Counted from the first letter of the stretch, positions 11,144 to 21,667 are shown. The stretch: DNA of 64,000 bases from Nannobrachium achirus (GCA_963921795.1 OY997642.1:37180340-37244339); one strand, 5' to 3'. Notes: generated by a model not told the origin, from the letters alone. Numbers and translations: made by a program.

Positions 11144-12513
11144 ATCGCTGCCCCTCGCTCACCAACAACAGCTGACCAGTACAGTAAGTAGTCTAAGTAC
11201 AGTCAATTAATTTAATTGGCTTATAATTGCCTATTCTCACAATGACATCATAAACATATTAGCTAATATTTTAAGATTACTTTTTAAAGTGACAGTACCC
11301 CTTTAGATGACAGTCATATTTTAAAGTAGGACTGTCATCTAAAGGGGTACTGTCACTTTAAAAAGTAATCTTAAAATATTAGTTAATGGGTGTGTTCGGA
11401 AACGCGCACCGGGTGTGTGCTCAATGTAGTGAGTGCAGTGGGCGTGACATTGTAGAGTGCGTTCAGTGTGGCTTATTTACGAACGACCATTAAGAGGCAG
11501 CTGTGCGCTTTTTCACTCTGAAGGTAAACTTTCTGAAAAGCAGCAGTTGGCTGCTAACGTAACGTTGATATTGAAAGGAGATGTAATTCCTAACATTGGC
11601 ATACCTGCTGTTAGTTTACACGTTGATGCGTGTGAAACTATCAAGCCCAAACGACTTAGCCTGGGGCCAGCATACTAATGCAGCTAACTAACTGCAGTTT
11701 TTAACATCTGTGGGGATAATGTCTAGCTGTAGCAAGGCTACAAACGACCAATTAAGCTGCAAATGCTGCATTTTGTGGTCATTTCCTCCATGGTTCACAG
11801 CTGAGAAGCGCTCGAGACATGGCCATGAAAACCAACCATTCAAAACACAGCACTGACTGCGCATTTCCAAACGCACCCAATATTATGATGAGTGCGTTCG
11901 GAAATGCGCACTCAACGCACTGGTGTGCCATGTTGTCGTTCGTTTATTCGGTGCACTTCGTGCGTTGTCGTTCGGAAATCCAGTGTATTGCGCACCGGGT
12001 GTGCTGAGTGCACGCACTGAATGACTCTACTCAGAAGTTGGGGTTTGGCGGTGTGCTGCATCGGTGCGGTGTTGATTGGTTGGTTTTCATGGCGGTGTCT
12101 CGCGCTTCTCAGCTGTGAACAAAACGGCGTAGGAAATTATAACAAAATGCACCATTTGCTGCTTTATTGGTCCTCTGGGCTTTAACTTACACATACATCA
12201 ACTTGCAAAGTAGCAGCTGGTAGGCTAATGTTATGAATTAAATTACCTTTCAATAGCAACGTTACATTAGAAACTGCTGCTTTTCATAAAGCGCACAGCT
12301 GCCTCATAACTGGTCGTTCGTAAATAAGCCACACTGTGTGCACTCTACAACGCCACCGCCCACTGCACTCACTACACTGAGCACACACCCAGTGCGCATT
12401 TCTGAACGCACCCGATGTCATTGTGAGAATGTGCAATTATAAGCCAATCAAATTAATTGACTGTACATAGACTACTTACTGTACTGGTCAGTTGTTGTTG
12501 GGGGCGAGGGGCA
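11144..12513. mobile_element. Compound palindrome, 1.37 kb
   Basis: Outer arms 11144-11250 and 12413-12513 are inverted copies. Inside them a second pair begins GGGTGTGTTCGGAAACGCGC at 11388 and ends with its diverged complement at 12412. These inner arms extend through 11388-11600 against 12200-12412, and pairing resumes at 11730-11880 against 12070-12175. The centre (11880-12010) again carries GTGCGTTCGGAAATGCGCAC, suggesting insertion of the family into itself. No frame encodes a recognisable transposase. Confidence 0.65.
11258..11387. mobile_element. Nested hairpin insertion, 58-nt arms
   Basis: Arms 11258-11315 and 11330-11387 pair at 57 of 58 positions around a 14-nt loop. The hairpin is present only in the left arm of the surrounding compound palindrome, between the GACATCA and GGGTGTGTTCGG phrases that are adjacent on the right side. 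It is therefore a later insertion. Confidence 0.75.
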
Positions 12514-13115
12514 GAACATCCGTCTTTCAGTACATGAAGGAAGTGATGTCACGTGACATCACCTCATCAAAGATCAAACCCTGGATATTCATACTGTCAC
12601 TGTGACATCACAGGTGATATCACAGTGACAGTCCATATATGGGTATCCCTGATGTCATTGATATATATATATCACTGGCCAGATGGCAAAGGCATGGCCC
12701 ATATCTGTGTGGCTGGTTCAGATAGGGATCTCCATGTATCTGTGTGGCTGGTTCAGATAGGGATCTCCATGTATGGGCATAACATATATTGTATATATAT
12801 GGATACATATTATTATTAATAAAGGATAAAATAAAAAGTCCATATATGGTCATTCCCAGAAACAAAATCCCTTTTATGCCCATATATGGAGATATATATA
12901 GAGTTAATATTAAGTATATATAAGTCCATATATGTATATGGATATATATTAATAAAGGATAAAATAAATAACAGGGCATTCCCAGATGATGCCCTGTTAG
13001 GGTACCCCCTTATGCCCATATATGGAGATCCCCAGGCATCAAACCCAGGTCCTAACTCGCCAAGGCCCCTTCAATGACGTGTTCTGATGTTCATATATGG
13101 GCTTAACATATGGCC
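12514..13115. repeat. CCATATATGG repeat cluster
   Basis: It contains exact CCATATATGG at 12633, 12840, 12880 and 13016 plus several one-off variants. A tandem phrase GTGTGGCTGGTTCAGATAGG occurs twice at 12707-12770, and palindromes such as GATGTCACGTGACATC lie near 12546. Near 13030-13080 the minus strand reads GGGTTTGATGCC, which resembles a pol III B box, so the family may be partly SINE-derived. Confidence 0.6.
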
Positions 13116-13312
13116 TGTGTCCATACCGGTATATGACCCATCTTATATTTACAATTGGCTTAAAGCCGCATCCCACTTCCAAGCGGTAGGTAGGGAGAAC
13201 GTCCGATGTAGGTAGAACGTAGGGAATACCGCCCATAACTCTATCATTGGCCCCCCGTTGCCATGGTGACCGGTGATGTCGCAGTAAGTGGAGTGAAATT
13301 TGACACCACTGT

Positions 13313-13314
<2 letters not shown>

Positions 13315-13375
<61 letters not shown>
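13315..13375. repeat. (AC)n microsatellite
   Basis: About 30 AC units. The valine/cysteine open frames across it are artefacts. Confidence 0.95.
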
Positions 13376-13380
<5 letters not shown>

Positions 13381-13489
13381 AGCTAATAGTTAGCTCACAA
13401 CTTTCCACTTTTCTCTTTCACCTCAATCGCAGTAACATCCGTATACACCACGTCATCGCATCACCAATACGTTTTATTTATTATTATTT

Positions 13490-13906
13490 TATTTTTTTTC
13501 CAATTATTTTTTCTCAAACCTTTTTTTTTCTCAAAGATTTTTTTTTCTCTAAATTTTTTTTTCTCTAAATTTTTTTTTTCTCAATTTTTTTTTTCTCAAA
13601 ACATTTTTTTTTCTCAAAAAACTTTTTTTTTCCTCAAAACATTTTTTTTCTCTAAAAAATTTTTTTGAGAATGTTTTTTTCTCAAATGTTTTTTTTCTCA
13701 AAAATGTTTTTTTTTCTCAAATTTTTTTTTTCTCAAATTTTTTTTCTCAATTTTTTTTTTCTCAAAATTCTTTTTTCTCAATTTTTTTTTCTCAAAAATG
13801 TTTTTTTTCTCAAATTTTTTTTTCTCAAAAAACTTTTTTTTTCTCAAAAAACTTTTTTTTTCTCAAAAAACATTTTTTTCTCAAAAAACATTTTTTTCTC
13901 AAAAAA
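13490..13906. repeat. Imperfect (T8-9 CTCAAA)n array
   Basis: Around 25 irregular repeats of a T run followed by CTCAAA, giving about 400 bp of strongly strand-asymmetric sequence. The Phe/Leu/Ser-rich open frames in it are repeat translations. Confidence 0.85.
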
Positions 13907-14094
13907 ACCATCAGATCGTGGCCACCCTGTACCTTAGGGATTTGTTTTCGACGAATATTTACTCCTATAGACGCAACGCGACGACCTAGAGGGGAGGCCG
14001 GCATAGCCGGCCGACCTTCTAGTATATGACAACAGGTATAATGGGGTTTGCATTAAATGGGGAACCGGCACTGCGTCTGCAACACAGTCGGAGG

Positions 14095-14175
14095 CACAGA
14101 CAGATACAGAGATCTCCATAATGGGAATAAAGGGACACAGACAAACAGATACAGAGATCTCCATATATGGGCATA
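14095..14175. repeat. Fragment of CCATATATGG family
   Basis: ACAGATACAGAGATCTCCAT is repeated twice, and CCATATATGG is at 14161-14170. Confidence 0.55.
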
Positions 14176-14229
14176 AAATGACCTGGCGGAGACATGTGCT
14201 CGGAAGAGCACTCCCACTGAGCACACATC

Positions 14230-14362
14230 TAAACTTGGTCTAAAATTGGTCTAAAAGTGAATGTTTTGTAAACGTCTAAGCTTAGACTAGAGGTTGATTA
14301 GACGTCTAATATATAGACCGGCGTCTATATTAGACGTCTAATAGACGTCTATATACAGACCG
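14230..14362. repeat. TAGACGTCTA palindrome cluster
   Basis: Several copies of TTAGACGTCTAAT and GGTCTATATA in both orientations form a self-complementary block at 14297-14362. This is probably the end of a DNA transposon. Confidence 0.55.
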
Positions 14363-14964
14363 TGTGCTCAGTGGGCTGTTTCTAGTTGTATCTGCAGAAA
14401 TATCCATGATAAGCTGTTTGTAACGTAATTTGATTCCCTTTTTATGGATTCCACAACATTGGATAGTTGTATGTTAAAGAACACCCTAGAAAACCAAAGT
14501 GTAGACACATTATGTGAAAATAGCATGCTCAGGAGCAGACATGCTGTACGCACTTCTTTGTGTGACGCCTAGGTTTCGTCCCCTCGCTAGTCCAAATGTA
14601 ACTGAGCACAACAAACAAATGTGTCTCAGGGAGACAAATTAAAGCCTTTCAGTAGAAAGCTATATTTAGGCATGGAGTGAGTGATTTGAAGTGAGAAGTC
14701 TATCTATTATACATAGAGTACTGTAGGGATGATGGATGCTGCTGTGAGTGAGACCATATGGTGTTGACACAGTGCAACTCCTGTCCTTGACCTAATGAAT
14801 AATCTCTCATGTGCTTCACAAAATTACTACACAGTCAAAATTACTTCAGTGTTCACTTAACTCTGCAGAGTGTAAAAAGTCACTTTAATGGTCCATTTCA
14901 GCAACATGTGGAAGATTTTAAGTTGTGATTTTTCAGCTAATAATGAAAAGAAAAGAAGGAAAAA

Positions 14965-15156
14965 AAATGTGTTGCGTCGCAACGCGATTTGAGCTTGTAG
15001 ATACATTTGGCTATTCTCAAGAACAATGTTGATAAATGTGGAAAATGTTTCTCTCATGGCAGTCCCAGGCACAAAATATTTTCAAATGGGAGTCTGTGGC
15101 CAAATACATATCAATTTGGGGGTCCTCGACAGGAAAATGTTTGAGAAACACTGGAG
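14965..15156 (+). mobile_element. hAT-like fragment of CAGTGGTTCTCAAAC family
   Basis: It contains a half palindromic module (GAGCTTGTAGATA at 14991-15003). It continues with the TCTGTGGCCAAATACATATC phrase and ends in GTTTGAGAAACACTGG, close to the complement of CAGTGGTTCTCAAAC, a typical hAT terminus. The 5' part is missing. Confidence 0.55.
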
Positions 15157-15544
15157 TAGTCGTATCTAGCCAAGCCATTCTGTCAGACAGCTCAACATTG
15201 GAACAACATGTTCCGTAATGCTTCAGACAGTATGTGGGGAGACTATAGGCACCACTCCTGAGTCAAAATGGTATAGGGTTTTAACGTGGCTGGTGTTTGC
15301 CAAATGAAACCATATAAGAAATGTTTGGAGACCTCTGGGATGTCTACAGTGTTCAGATATAATTGGAAAATATGTAATATAATCAACATGTATGATTTAT
15401 CTGAATCGTATTGACATAGTGAACTCCAACCATCTGGTACTGTAAGGGGGTTAAATCTAACATTAAAACAAACAAACAAAATGATGTGCAAAAATGTGAT
15501 ATAATACTAGTAGATATCACAAAGCATGGACCTTTTGTTGGTCT

Positions 15545-15605
15545 GTGTGTAGTGTGTGTGTGTGCGTGCATGCGTGCGTGCGTGCGTGCGAGCGTGGGTG
15601 CGTGC
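15545..15605. repeat. (GTGC/GTGT)n microsatellite
   Basis: Alternating GTGT and GCGT tetranucleotides. Confidence 0.85.
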
Positions 15606-15709
15606 ATGTTTTGCAATAGTTTCCTGCAATAGCTCATATTCGTATATACACTCAAAGCTTATAAAACAATCACTGTACAGTTTTCCTCAATTGTTTACAT
15701 TTTCTGAAA

Positions 15710-16312
15710 GCATCCCTCATTTTCTGAACAAGCAACTGGACTGGACTGACAACACCAATGACGCCCTCTTCAGTGAGGGCAATCTTTATTAGACTGTTCT
15801 TTCTGAGAAGGCTCAGGTCCTTCGGGGGGTGCAACAGGATGCTGCAGATGTTAAATCAGTCGGTAATGGCTAGTGCCCTCTTCTTTGCGATTGCTTGTTA
15901 GATGCGTATAGTCAGGAAGATGGACACTATCATGGACAACCACTCGCACATGGAGATTGTGGTGCAATTGAGCAGGAGTAGAAAGATAGAATCATCTACC
16001 CCAAGGGTTAGACTGACTAACCATGAAGACTTATGATGAGGCACACAATGGTCGTTCTGGTCGTTCAATAGACTAATTTACAGTTTATTACTGTAAGGAC
16101 ACTATCTGACATGGTTACATTGTGTATTCACATTATCTCCGGCAAGAGGGTGTATACTGTATACTATTGTTCATTATTGATGGTGTTTCCTTTGTGTGTG
16201 ATGTGTTTACCATTCTGTATCTCTTGCCTTGTATGTGATTCTGAACTGCTGTGCTTCCTTTGGTGACTGAAGTTCCCATGCAGAATCAATAAAGGTCTTA
16301 TCGTATCTTATG
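15710..16312 (+). pseudogene. 3' end of a Rex1/CR1-like LINE, degenerate
   Basis: Conceptual translation gives LDWTDNTNDALFSEGNL, then, across frameshifts and stops, LLRRLRSF, MLQMLNQSV and ASALFFAI. These are typical of the region after the reverse transcriptase in fish Rex1/CR1-type non-LTR elements. The 3' end has AATCAATAAAGG followed by a short tail (TTATCGTATCTTAT), as in these LINEs. Stops and frameshifts show it is inactive. Confidence 0.65.
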
Positions 16313-16589
16313 TCTTTGAACAATTTGAACAATTGAACAAGTTTAAGTTGTAAACTAAGTTTCAATCCTGTCCTATAATGCTGGATATCAGCATTATTAT
16401 TGTTGTTGTTTCCAAGCGCATCATCAAGCATCATTGTATCTCCAAACTCTTAGTTTTGCATGGGCTACGTGGCTCCACAGAAACGGAGTTTTTCAAATTC
16501 TCAGTTCTAAAACACTGTTTGCGTGTTGTGACTGTGAGAGGCAGAGGTTTCTGCTAAAATACAGTACATTCACATTTCCTGCTAAACTA

Positions 16590-16870
16590 ATTAGGTGTCC
16601 AAACAGCCCAGGGGAGCTCAGGACATTATTATCTGGTACATTATAAATGTATTCACTGATTCAAAATGTTGTTCTTTATCTCCATATAATCCATTTCTAA
16701 ATCTGATTGAGGTTTCTTTTTTTTTCATGCATGAACAAATTCCACTGCTACAGCAGGCCATGGAGGACGAATGCAGCATACCGTTACTGAGGCATTTCAG
16801 GGCTGGATTCTCCAGTTTATGCATTACTTTAATTTGCTCGCTGCTTAGACATTGAGAACATTGCACAGTA
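16590..16870 (+). pseudogene. Fragment of DDE-superfamily transposase
   Basis: The peptide SPYNPFLNLIEV matches the YSPFLNPIE motif around the final catalytic acidic residue of DDE transposases. It is followed by QIPLLQQAMEDEC and, after disruption, RCLDIENIA, resembling the C-terminal end of Tc1/DDE-type endonuclease proteins common in fish. Stops and substitutions (Pro to Leu in the motif) mark it as a relic. Assignment to a particular clade is not possible. Confidence 0.5.
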
Positions 16871-17530
16871 ATATTTTACAACAGGAGTAAGTCTACCACT
16901 GGATGTGCATTTGAACACTTTGTCTGATGAGGAAACAATAATAATGGTGGATATATAGCTGTTTGTTTGGTTAGCACTGTTATGACTACATTTGTTAAAA
17001 TTGTTGCATCAAATGTACCACGACTTCACCGACGAGCAAAGACGTCTGCTTAACAAATCTAATATTACTTCTTAGTCCACATCATCCACCAGATACAAGG
17101 ACTTTGGATTAGCTCCAACTGTGACCCCTAGCTCCAGCTAGCTGGCTCTAGGACTCTGTTACACAGCACTGACATCTAGAAATTGGTTGGGCAAAACGGA
17201 CAATTCTTTACCCATTCGTGAAAAAAACGTTTTTTTTGTATTTATAATTTTTATCCCGCGATTTTGCAACCCATTTTTCACCCAGTGCCAATTGTCTATG
17301 TAATCCTGGGCTCTGCTCTCCCTCTGCCGCGCCTGGGGAGGCAACGGACTGACCTCATGCTTCCTTCAATGCATGAGTAGTCCAAGTTGTTTCTTTTCAC
17401 CTGACAGGGGGGATTTCCCCGGGATTGACGTAGCGCGTGGAAGGAACACGTTATTCCAACCAGTTCCTTTCCCCTCCATCAAGCGCCCCGGCTGGCCAGG
17501 GGAAGGCATTATTGAGACCAGGATTACTGC
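16871..17530. other. Intergenic, no gene recognised
   Basis: Mixed composition with no exon-like segment. The last part, 17390-17530, may belong to the tail of the adjacent SINE. Confidence 0.35.
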
Positions 17531-17534
17531 ATGT

Positions 17535-17746
17535 TTTTGTGAGGGTATCAACCCTAGGAGACACGGGGAGAACATGCAAACTCCACACAGAAAGGCCCTA
17601 TCGCCGACCCCACCTAGGGTGTGGGCGCTGGTGCCACGGAGGGAGAAACACGCCCCCAGCACCCACAGCATCCCCCGGCGGGAATCGAACCTAGGACCTT
17701 CTAGCTGTGAGGCGAAGCGCTAACCACTGCGCCACCGTGCCCCCAA
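17535..17746 (-). mobile_element. tRNA-derived SINE
   Basis: On the minus strand the element begins GGGGGCACGGTGGCGCAGTG, a tRNA-like A box, and has a B box GGTTCGATTCC (17681-17700 on the complement). The conserved body GTGTGGAGTTTGCATGTTCT lies near 17565-17590. This head and body define an abundant teleost SINE. A headless copy is at 41604-41740. Confidence 0.75.
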
Positions 17747-17749
17747 AAA

Positions 17750-18320
17750 AACCTTTTAAATCAGGGTTCCCGACCTGCTGCTGATCAGGAATGTTTTTGC
17801 GTTTCCAATGTGTACAGAGATATTTTTTTTGTGTAGACAGGATTTTTTTTTTACAAACAGGTCAAAAAGATCATTTTATAAAAATATCCATACATAAGGC
17901 CTTAAACTGGCTAAAGAGAGCTTTATGAAACGCAGCCAGAGTTTAATGTCCTGCAGTATGTACAGTAGCCCTTTAGGGATAGTATCTGGGCAGCATGTGA
18001 GGTGGCTGAAGCCAACCTGCAGGTAAGATACAGTACAGTAAGCCAGTGTCACAGTCCTTTCAGGCAGGTGACTGACCAGGTGACTGGGAGAAGCTGGGAG
18101 TGAAGTTTAGTGGCCCTTGCCAGGTAGAGAGTAATGTATGGAGAGACTTCAGTGTGGAGCTCACTTTCACACTAGGTGTGATTTGGATTATTAATGGACA
18201 ACCGACAACGTGATTATTCACAAAAAATAAATTCATAATATATGAAAAGTATCCACAACTTTCCAACGACCCATCGTGCATTGCGCAGAAGGTGTGCGGC
18301 AGTTCCGGCGTCGCCGCCGA
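17750..18320. other. Intergenic, no gene recognised
   Basis: Ordinary AT-balanced DNA; no exon or repeat boundary is visible. Confidence 0.35.
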
Positions 18321-18325
18321 GTGTG

Positions 18326-18384
18326 ATCTACAAGCTCACAACGTTTGCATCTGCGACGCGACGTGAGCTTGTATATCAGCTGTT
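18326..18384. repeat. Copy of palindromic module
   Basis: GATCTACAAGCTCACAACG pairs imperfectly with CGTGAGCTTGTATATC around a CpG-rich core. Confidence 0.65.
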
Positions 18385-19394
18385 CTCCGGAAGTGTCCCA
18401 CAGATAATGCTACAGTACATTTTCGCGGAAACAGGTGGATACAGGGGTATACTTCCGTGGCCTACTGGCAGTGTGTATAACCAATATGGCAACCGTTTTG
18501 TTTTCTATCTATTTTCTATCTATTTTTGCACGCAATGACCTGTAGCGAGGCATCGTGACAATAATGAAGTGTCCATCAAAGCTGTTGTAGCTGATGGTGA
18601 AGAATAAACAGAGTCGGAGACATTTTGTGTCTGATAAAAGATTATTACATGAGCTCATGGGAGAAGTACATTAAACACTCAGGTCAGCTGTCATCAGTTC
18701 TCTGGGGAAAGCAGGGATCAGAGTGTTTACAAAGATAAGGGAGGCGTGTGTAATAGGAACAATCGGTATTCAAAACAATAAACACCAGGCTTGCGTGTCA
18801 TGAAATCATGATTCTATAATAATAATATTCCAAATGTCAGAACATAAGGTCAAGCATTACTAACTGTTTTTGATCACAACAATCAAACACGATCGTAGAA
18901 TAGTTTCATCAAAACAACGAATAACACAATTTAAGTTTAATTAAAAGCAACCAGTTTACATACCGCTACCGGGTTTACATTCCATTGATCCTAGTGTACA
19001 TTTGTTTGTGTACATTTGTAAAGGTCTCTGACCTTTACCTCACTTTCATCTTTACCTTGCATCTTAGCCCATTCTGCTGAGGAAGCTTGGAGGAAATGAT
19101 GTGAGGTAGAGATGGTAGTGGTAGGGGGAGGGGTTCATTCCAGTCTCTCATGACCTTTTCCTGTATGACATTCATATCTCGGCTGACTGCCCTGGTGTTT
19201 AGTTGGAAATAAATGGAAATAAATACTCAAGCAGGTTAACTGGTGTTGGTTGCACCAGAATAAGTCTTGCCAAAAATCTACCCTCAGCCAAATTATCTGT
19301 TTGTCTGATCCCTCATTGGCAGGGTGGTTGTGGGTTTGGATCCGTTGTTGGTTGATGCACAGTTGTCAGTCTCCAGCAGGATTTCCTTTGGCGA
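18385..19394. other. 3' flank of the TAPT1 retrocopy, no other gene
   Basis: No exon is seen. On the minus strand this is where a 3' UTR would lie. I could not find a long A tail (a T run on the plus strand) or a convincing target duplication, so the retrocopy is old or its 3' end lies elsewhere. Confidence 0.35.
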
Positions 19395-20810
19395 TTATTG
19401 TTTGAATCCGTCTCCCTGCAGACCAGGGTCACCTTGAGTGTGTTGCTCTCTGGCAGGTGGGGGAGCTGGGAGATGACAGATGGTTATCCTGAGGATGAGA
19501 GACACACCTCTCTCTGTCCCTGGATCTTGTAGTGTAACAGTATGTTTGTGTTTACTGCGGCGGGATCTGGAGTTGGCACGGCTGGAGACGATGGAAGGAG
19601 GGGGATCAAACCGCTTCTCCTCCATGTTGGTTTCTTTCACAAACATACAAGACTTCCCCAGCATAATGATGCTTATTAACACCTTCAGAGTTGTCATCCC
19701 CAGGTAGAACATCAGCACACACATAAAGGACAGAGAGCCATGGAGCGTCACTGAGCTGTTGACCACTCTGATCAGCATCAGAGCCAGAGGTAGGGAAACA
19801 AAGCCCATTCTTCTGGACACTGAATCACTGTAATCCGTGTATGCATTTTTCTGCCAGCTGCTGACCAGGTCGATGGCGAGGCTGGCTCGGTACTCTCCGT
19901 ACACATCAGCGTTGATGTTGTTGAACTTGGTGATGAAGGTGTGTTTGACAATATCCACGACGACCTCTGAGACTATCACCATGACAACGTCAGGGAACAG
20001 CACCCACAGGTGCTCCAGGTTCCAGGAGAACTGCTCCATGTTCCTGAGACACACGATGAGGAGGCGTATGTGGTTGGTGAACCTCTCCTTTATGTCACTG
20101 TTGGATATCTGAAACAGGCCGTTCTTTTCAAACTTCTTAAACACGCTCCCTTTGATTTCCACAAAGTTGCTGGACATCATGATAGCGAGCAGCGACTTGT
20201 TGTGGGAGTTGAAGGCAACGCTGAGGGTGGTGGCCTGGAGCATGATGAGAATAGCATGAAGGAAGACATAGAGAACAGCCATGAGCAAGTGAGTGATTAC
20301 CCCTCTGTGAGCACCCTTCTTCTGTTTCGGTTCTGTCGCCGTCCAGTAAAGAGCATCTAGGATGTCCTGGCCAACCGACGAGAAGAGGCGGTCTGCCACC
20401 TCCAGCATGTTGTATAGGAAGTACAGCTTGATGACGGACTGTCCTCTGATGAGGTGGTACATCATGGAATAGTCCACATAGCCAATCATGCAGTAGCACA
20501 CGACCAGGATTAAACCTTTCAACACGTCACACACCTGGGCCGGCTGCAGCAGCCGAGAAGCAGAGAGGCCACAGCAGGGCAGGGCCAAGAGGCGGAGCAG
20601 AGCCAGTAGAACCCTGAGGGGCAGCAGAGTGAATACGTACAGAAAGGCATCCAGACACAGGAAGTAGGCAAACATCATCATCTTCTCAAGTTCTATGGGG
20701 ATGCGGAGGCAGTTGTAGACCCTCTCCCTGCTTTCTGTGTACTTGGCTTCATTGTGCTCGAGGGAGTATCCTCTCGTTAGTTCAATCCTGAGGAAATCCA
20801 CCAGAGACAT
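19395..20810 (-). CDS. tapt1: Intronless TAPT1-like membrane protein (retrogene candidate)
   Basis: One uninterrupted frame encodes 471 residues matching the TAPT1/DUF747 family (transmembrane anterior posterior transformation 1), multi-pass membrane proteins linked in vertebrates to axial-skeletal patterning and to the centrosome/cilium base. Diagnostic blocks include LTRGYSLEHNEAKYT (11-25), LCLDAFLYVFTLLPLRV (51-67), YHLIRGQSVIKLY (118-130), NMLEVADRLFSS (134-145), QDILDALYWTATEP (148-161), NFVEIKGSVFKKFEKN (215-230) and KNAYTDYSDSVSRRMGF (321-337). Hydrophobic segments lie near 43-75, 97-118, 172-194, 245-256, 266-288, 337-352 and 358-385. Family genes normally have over ten coding exons; here none is interrupted, so this is a processed copy. 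The frame stays open upstream to a TAG at 20865-20867, and the first ATG in the homologous region is at 20810, so roughly 80-90 family N-terminal residues are absent. The last 40 or so residues are not alignable by eye. The long intact frame suggests selection or youth. Confidence 0.85.
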   Translation of the reverse strand: MSLVDFLRIELTRGYSLEHNEAKYTESRERVYNCLRIPIELEKMMMFAYFLCLDAFLYVFTLLPLRVLLALLRLLALPCCGLSASRLLQPAQVCDVLKGLILVVCYCMIGYVDYSMMYHLIRGQSVIKLYFLYNMLEVADRLFSSVGQDILDALYWTATEPKQKKGAHRGVITHLLMAVLYVFLHAILIMLQATTLSVAFNSHNKSLLAIMMSSNFVEIKGSVFKKFEKNGLFQISNSDIKERFTNHIRLLIVCLRNMEQFSWNLEHLWVLFPDVVMVIVSEVVVDIVKHTFITKFNNINADVYGEYRASLAIDLVSSWQKNAYTDYSDSVSRRMGFVSLPLALMLIRVVNSSVTLHGSLSFMCVLMFYLGMTTLKVLISIIMLGKSCMFVKETNMEEKRFDPPPSIVSSRANSRSRRSKHKHTVTLQDPGTERGVSLILRITICHLPAPPPAREQHTQGDPGLQGDGFKQ

Positions 20811-20956
20811 GTCAGAGAGCTTCAATCCTTTTTCCTTTTCAATTGTCACCTCTCTCGCAGAGCACTAACGTCTCCCTGCTCAGAGCTCTTCCTCTTCCCC
20901 ATTTACTCATCTGATAATCATTCAGCTGACATCATCAATAAAACTGTATCTGTTGG
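20811..20956 (-). promoter_or_regulatory. 5' region of the TAPT1 retrocopy
   Basis: The minus strand shows a short open extension of the frame and an in-frame TAG, but no pyrimidine tract with AG that would suggest an upstream spliced exon. There is no clear TATA box. Any transcription start is inferred to lie here or in the CRE array just beyond. Confidence 0.3.
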
Positions 20957-21004
20957 TGACGTCGTCTGTGATGTCAGCTGTGAAGTCATCTGTGACGTCA
21001 TCTG
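20957..21004. promoter_or_regulatory. Four 12-bp CRE-like tandem repeats
   Basis: Units start at 20957, 20969, 20981 and 20993: TGACGTCGTCTG, TGATGTCAGCTG, TGAAGTCATCTG, TGACGTCATCTG. The last holds a perfect palindromic CRE (TGACGTCA, 20993-21000). The flanks CTGTTGGTGAC repeat on both sides. The array lies 147-195 bp upstream of the TAPT1-like ATG and could bind CREB/CREM/ATF factors. Confidence 0.6.
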
Positions 21005-21091
21005 TTGGTGACATGAACATCAGATAATCAGAGTCTGCCATCTGATTCTCTCAGCTGTGAGTGACCACAGATCAAGATGAGAGAATGTTGT

Positions 21092-21448
21092 GGAATTCAC
21101 CCTTTGATTTGTCAGCCTTCTGGTTGGTCCCTGACTGACCAACCAGCAGGCTCTATCTGCCTTGTCCCGCCCTGGTTCTGCCTTTTTTATGTTGAATTAG
21201 CTAAAACATAATTTTTGGAGAAATAAAAACATTTAAAAACATGCTGATTCACTATGCTGCCACTGAGCAGCTCCAATTGACCGAAACAAATTTTGAAATT
21301 AGAATTGAACACAGAATAACAATATGGAGCAACTGAATTAACATGGCAGTGGATGGAATGTCCCACTGAATGTCCCACCAAGACACAGCAACCAATGGGT
21401 GTGGAGAGGGGCAGGACAATGGGCGGGACTTGACAAAGGGTGAATTGT
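21092..21448. mobile_element. Small element with GAATTCACCCTTTG ends
   Basis: The left end GAATTCACCCTTTG and the right end CAAAGGGTGAATTGTG are inverted copies. Subterminal blocks with TGGTTGGTC/GACCAACCA (21121-21145) and CCCGCC/GGGCGGGA also pair. Non-coding. Confidence 0.5.
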
Positions 21449-21667
21449 GTCATCAGTTTAGAAGTGGAAAAAGGTGAAGTGCCTTAAAAGAAAATTGCAT
21501 GTTGTCTTCTAATGTACAGTGTCAGTGTGTGTACATTTTTATTTTCCTCAAGTTACTTCTGCAGGTAATCTAACTTGTGAGTGTGATATGGGAGGATTCT
21601 GAAAAACTGGAAATGTGATTAAGCCTGTGTGCATCGCTGTTCAACGCATATAGCTGTAATAGGCTAC

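Noticed and set aside
13039..13376. Long Cys/Val open frames
   Set aside because: They are translations of the (AC)n microsatellite. The same applies at 23726-23980, 32273-32517, 35170-36187 and 55413-55789.
13665..13989. Phe/Ser-rich open frames
   Set aside because: They are translations of the T-rich CTCAAA array.
20137..20499. Second minus-strand frame within the TAPT1-like region
   Set aside because: It is an alternate frame of the TAPT1 coding sequence with no independent similarity.
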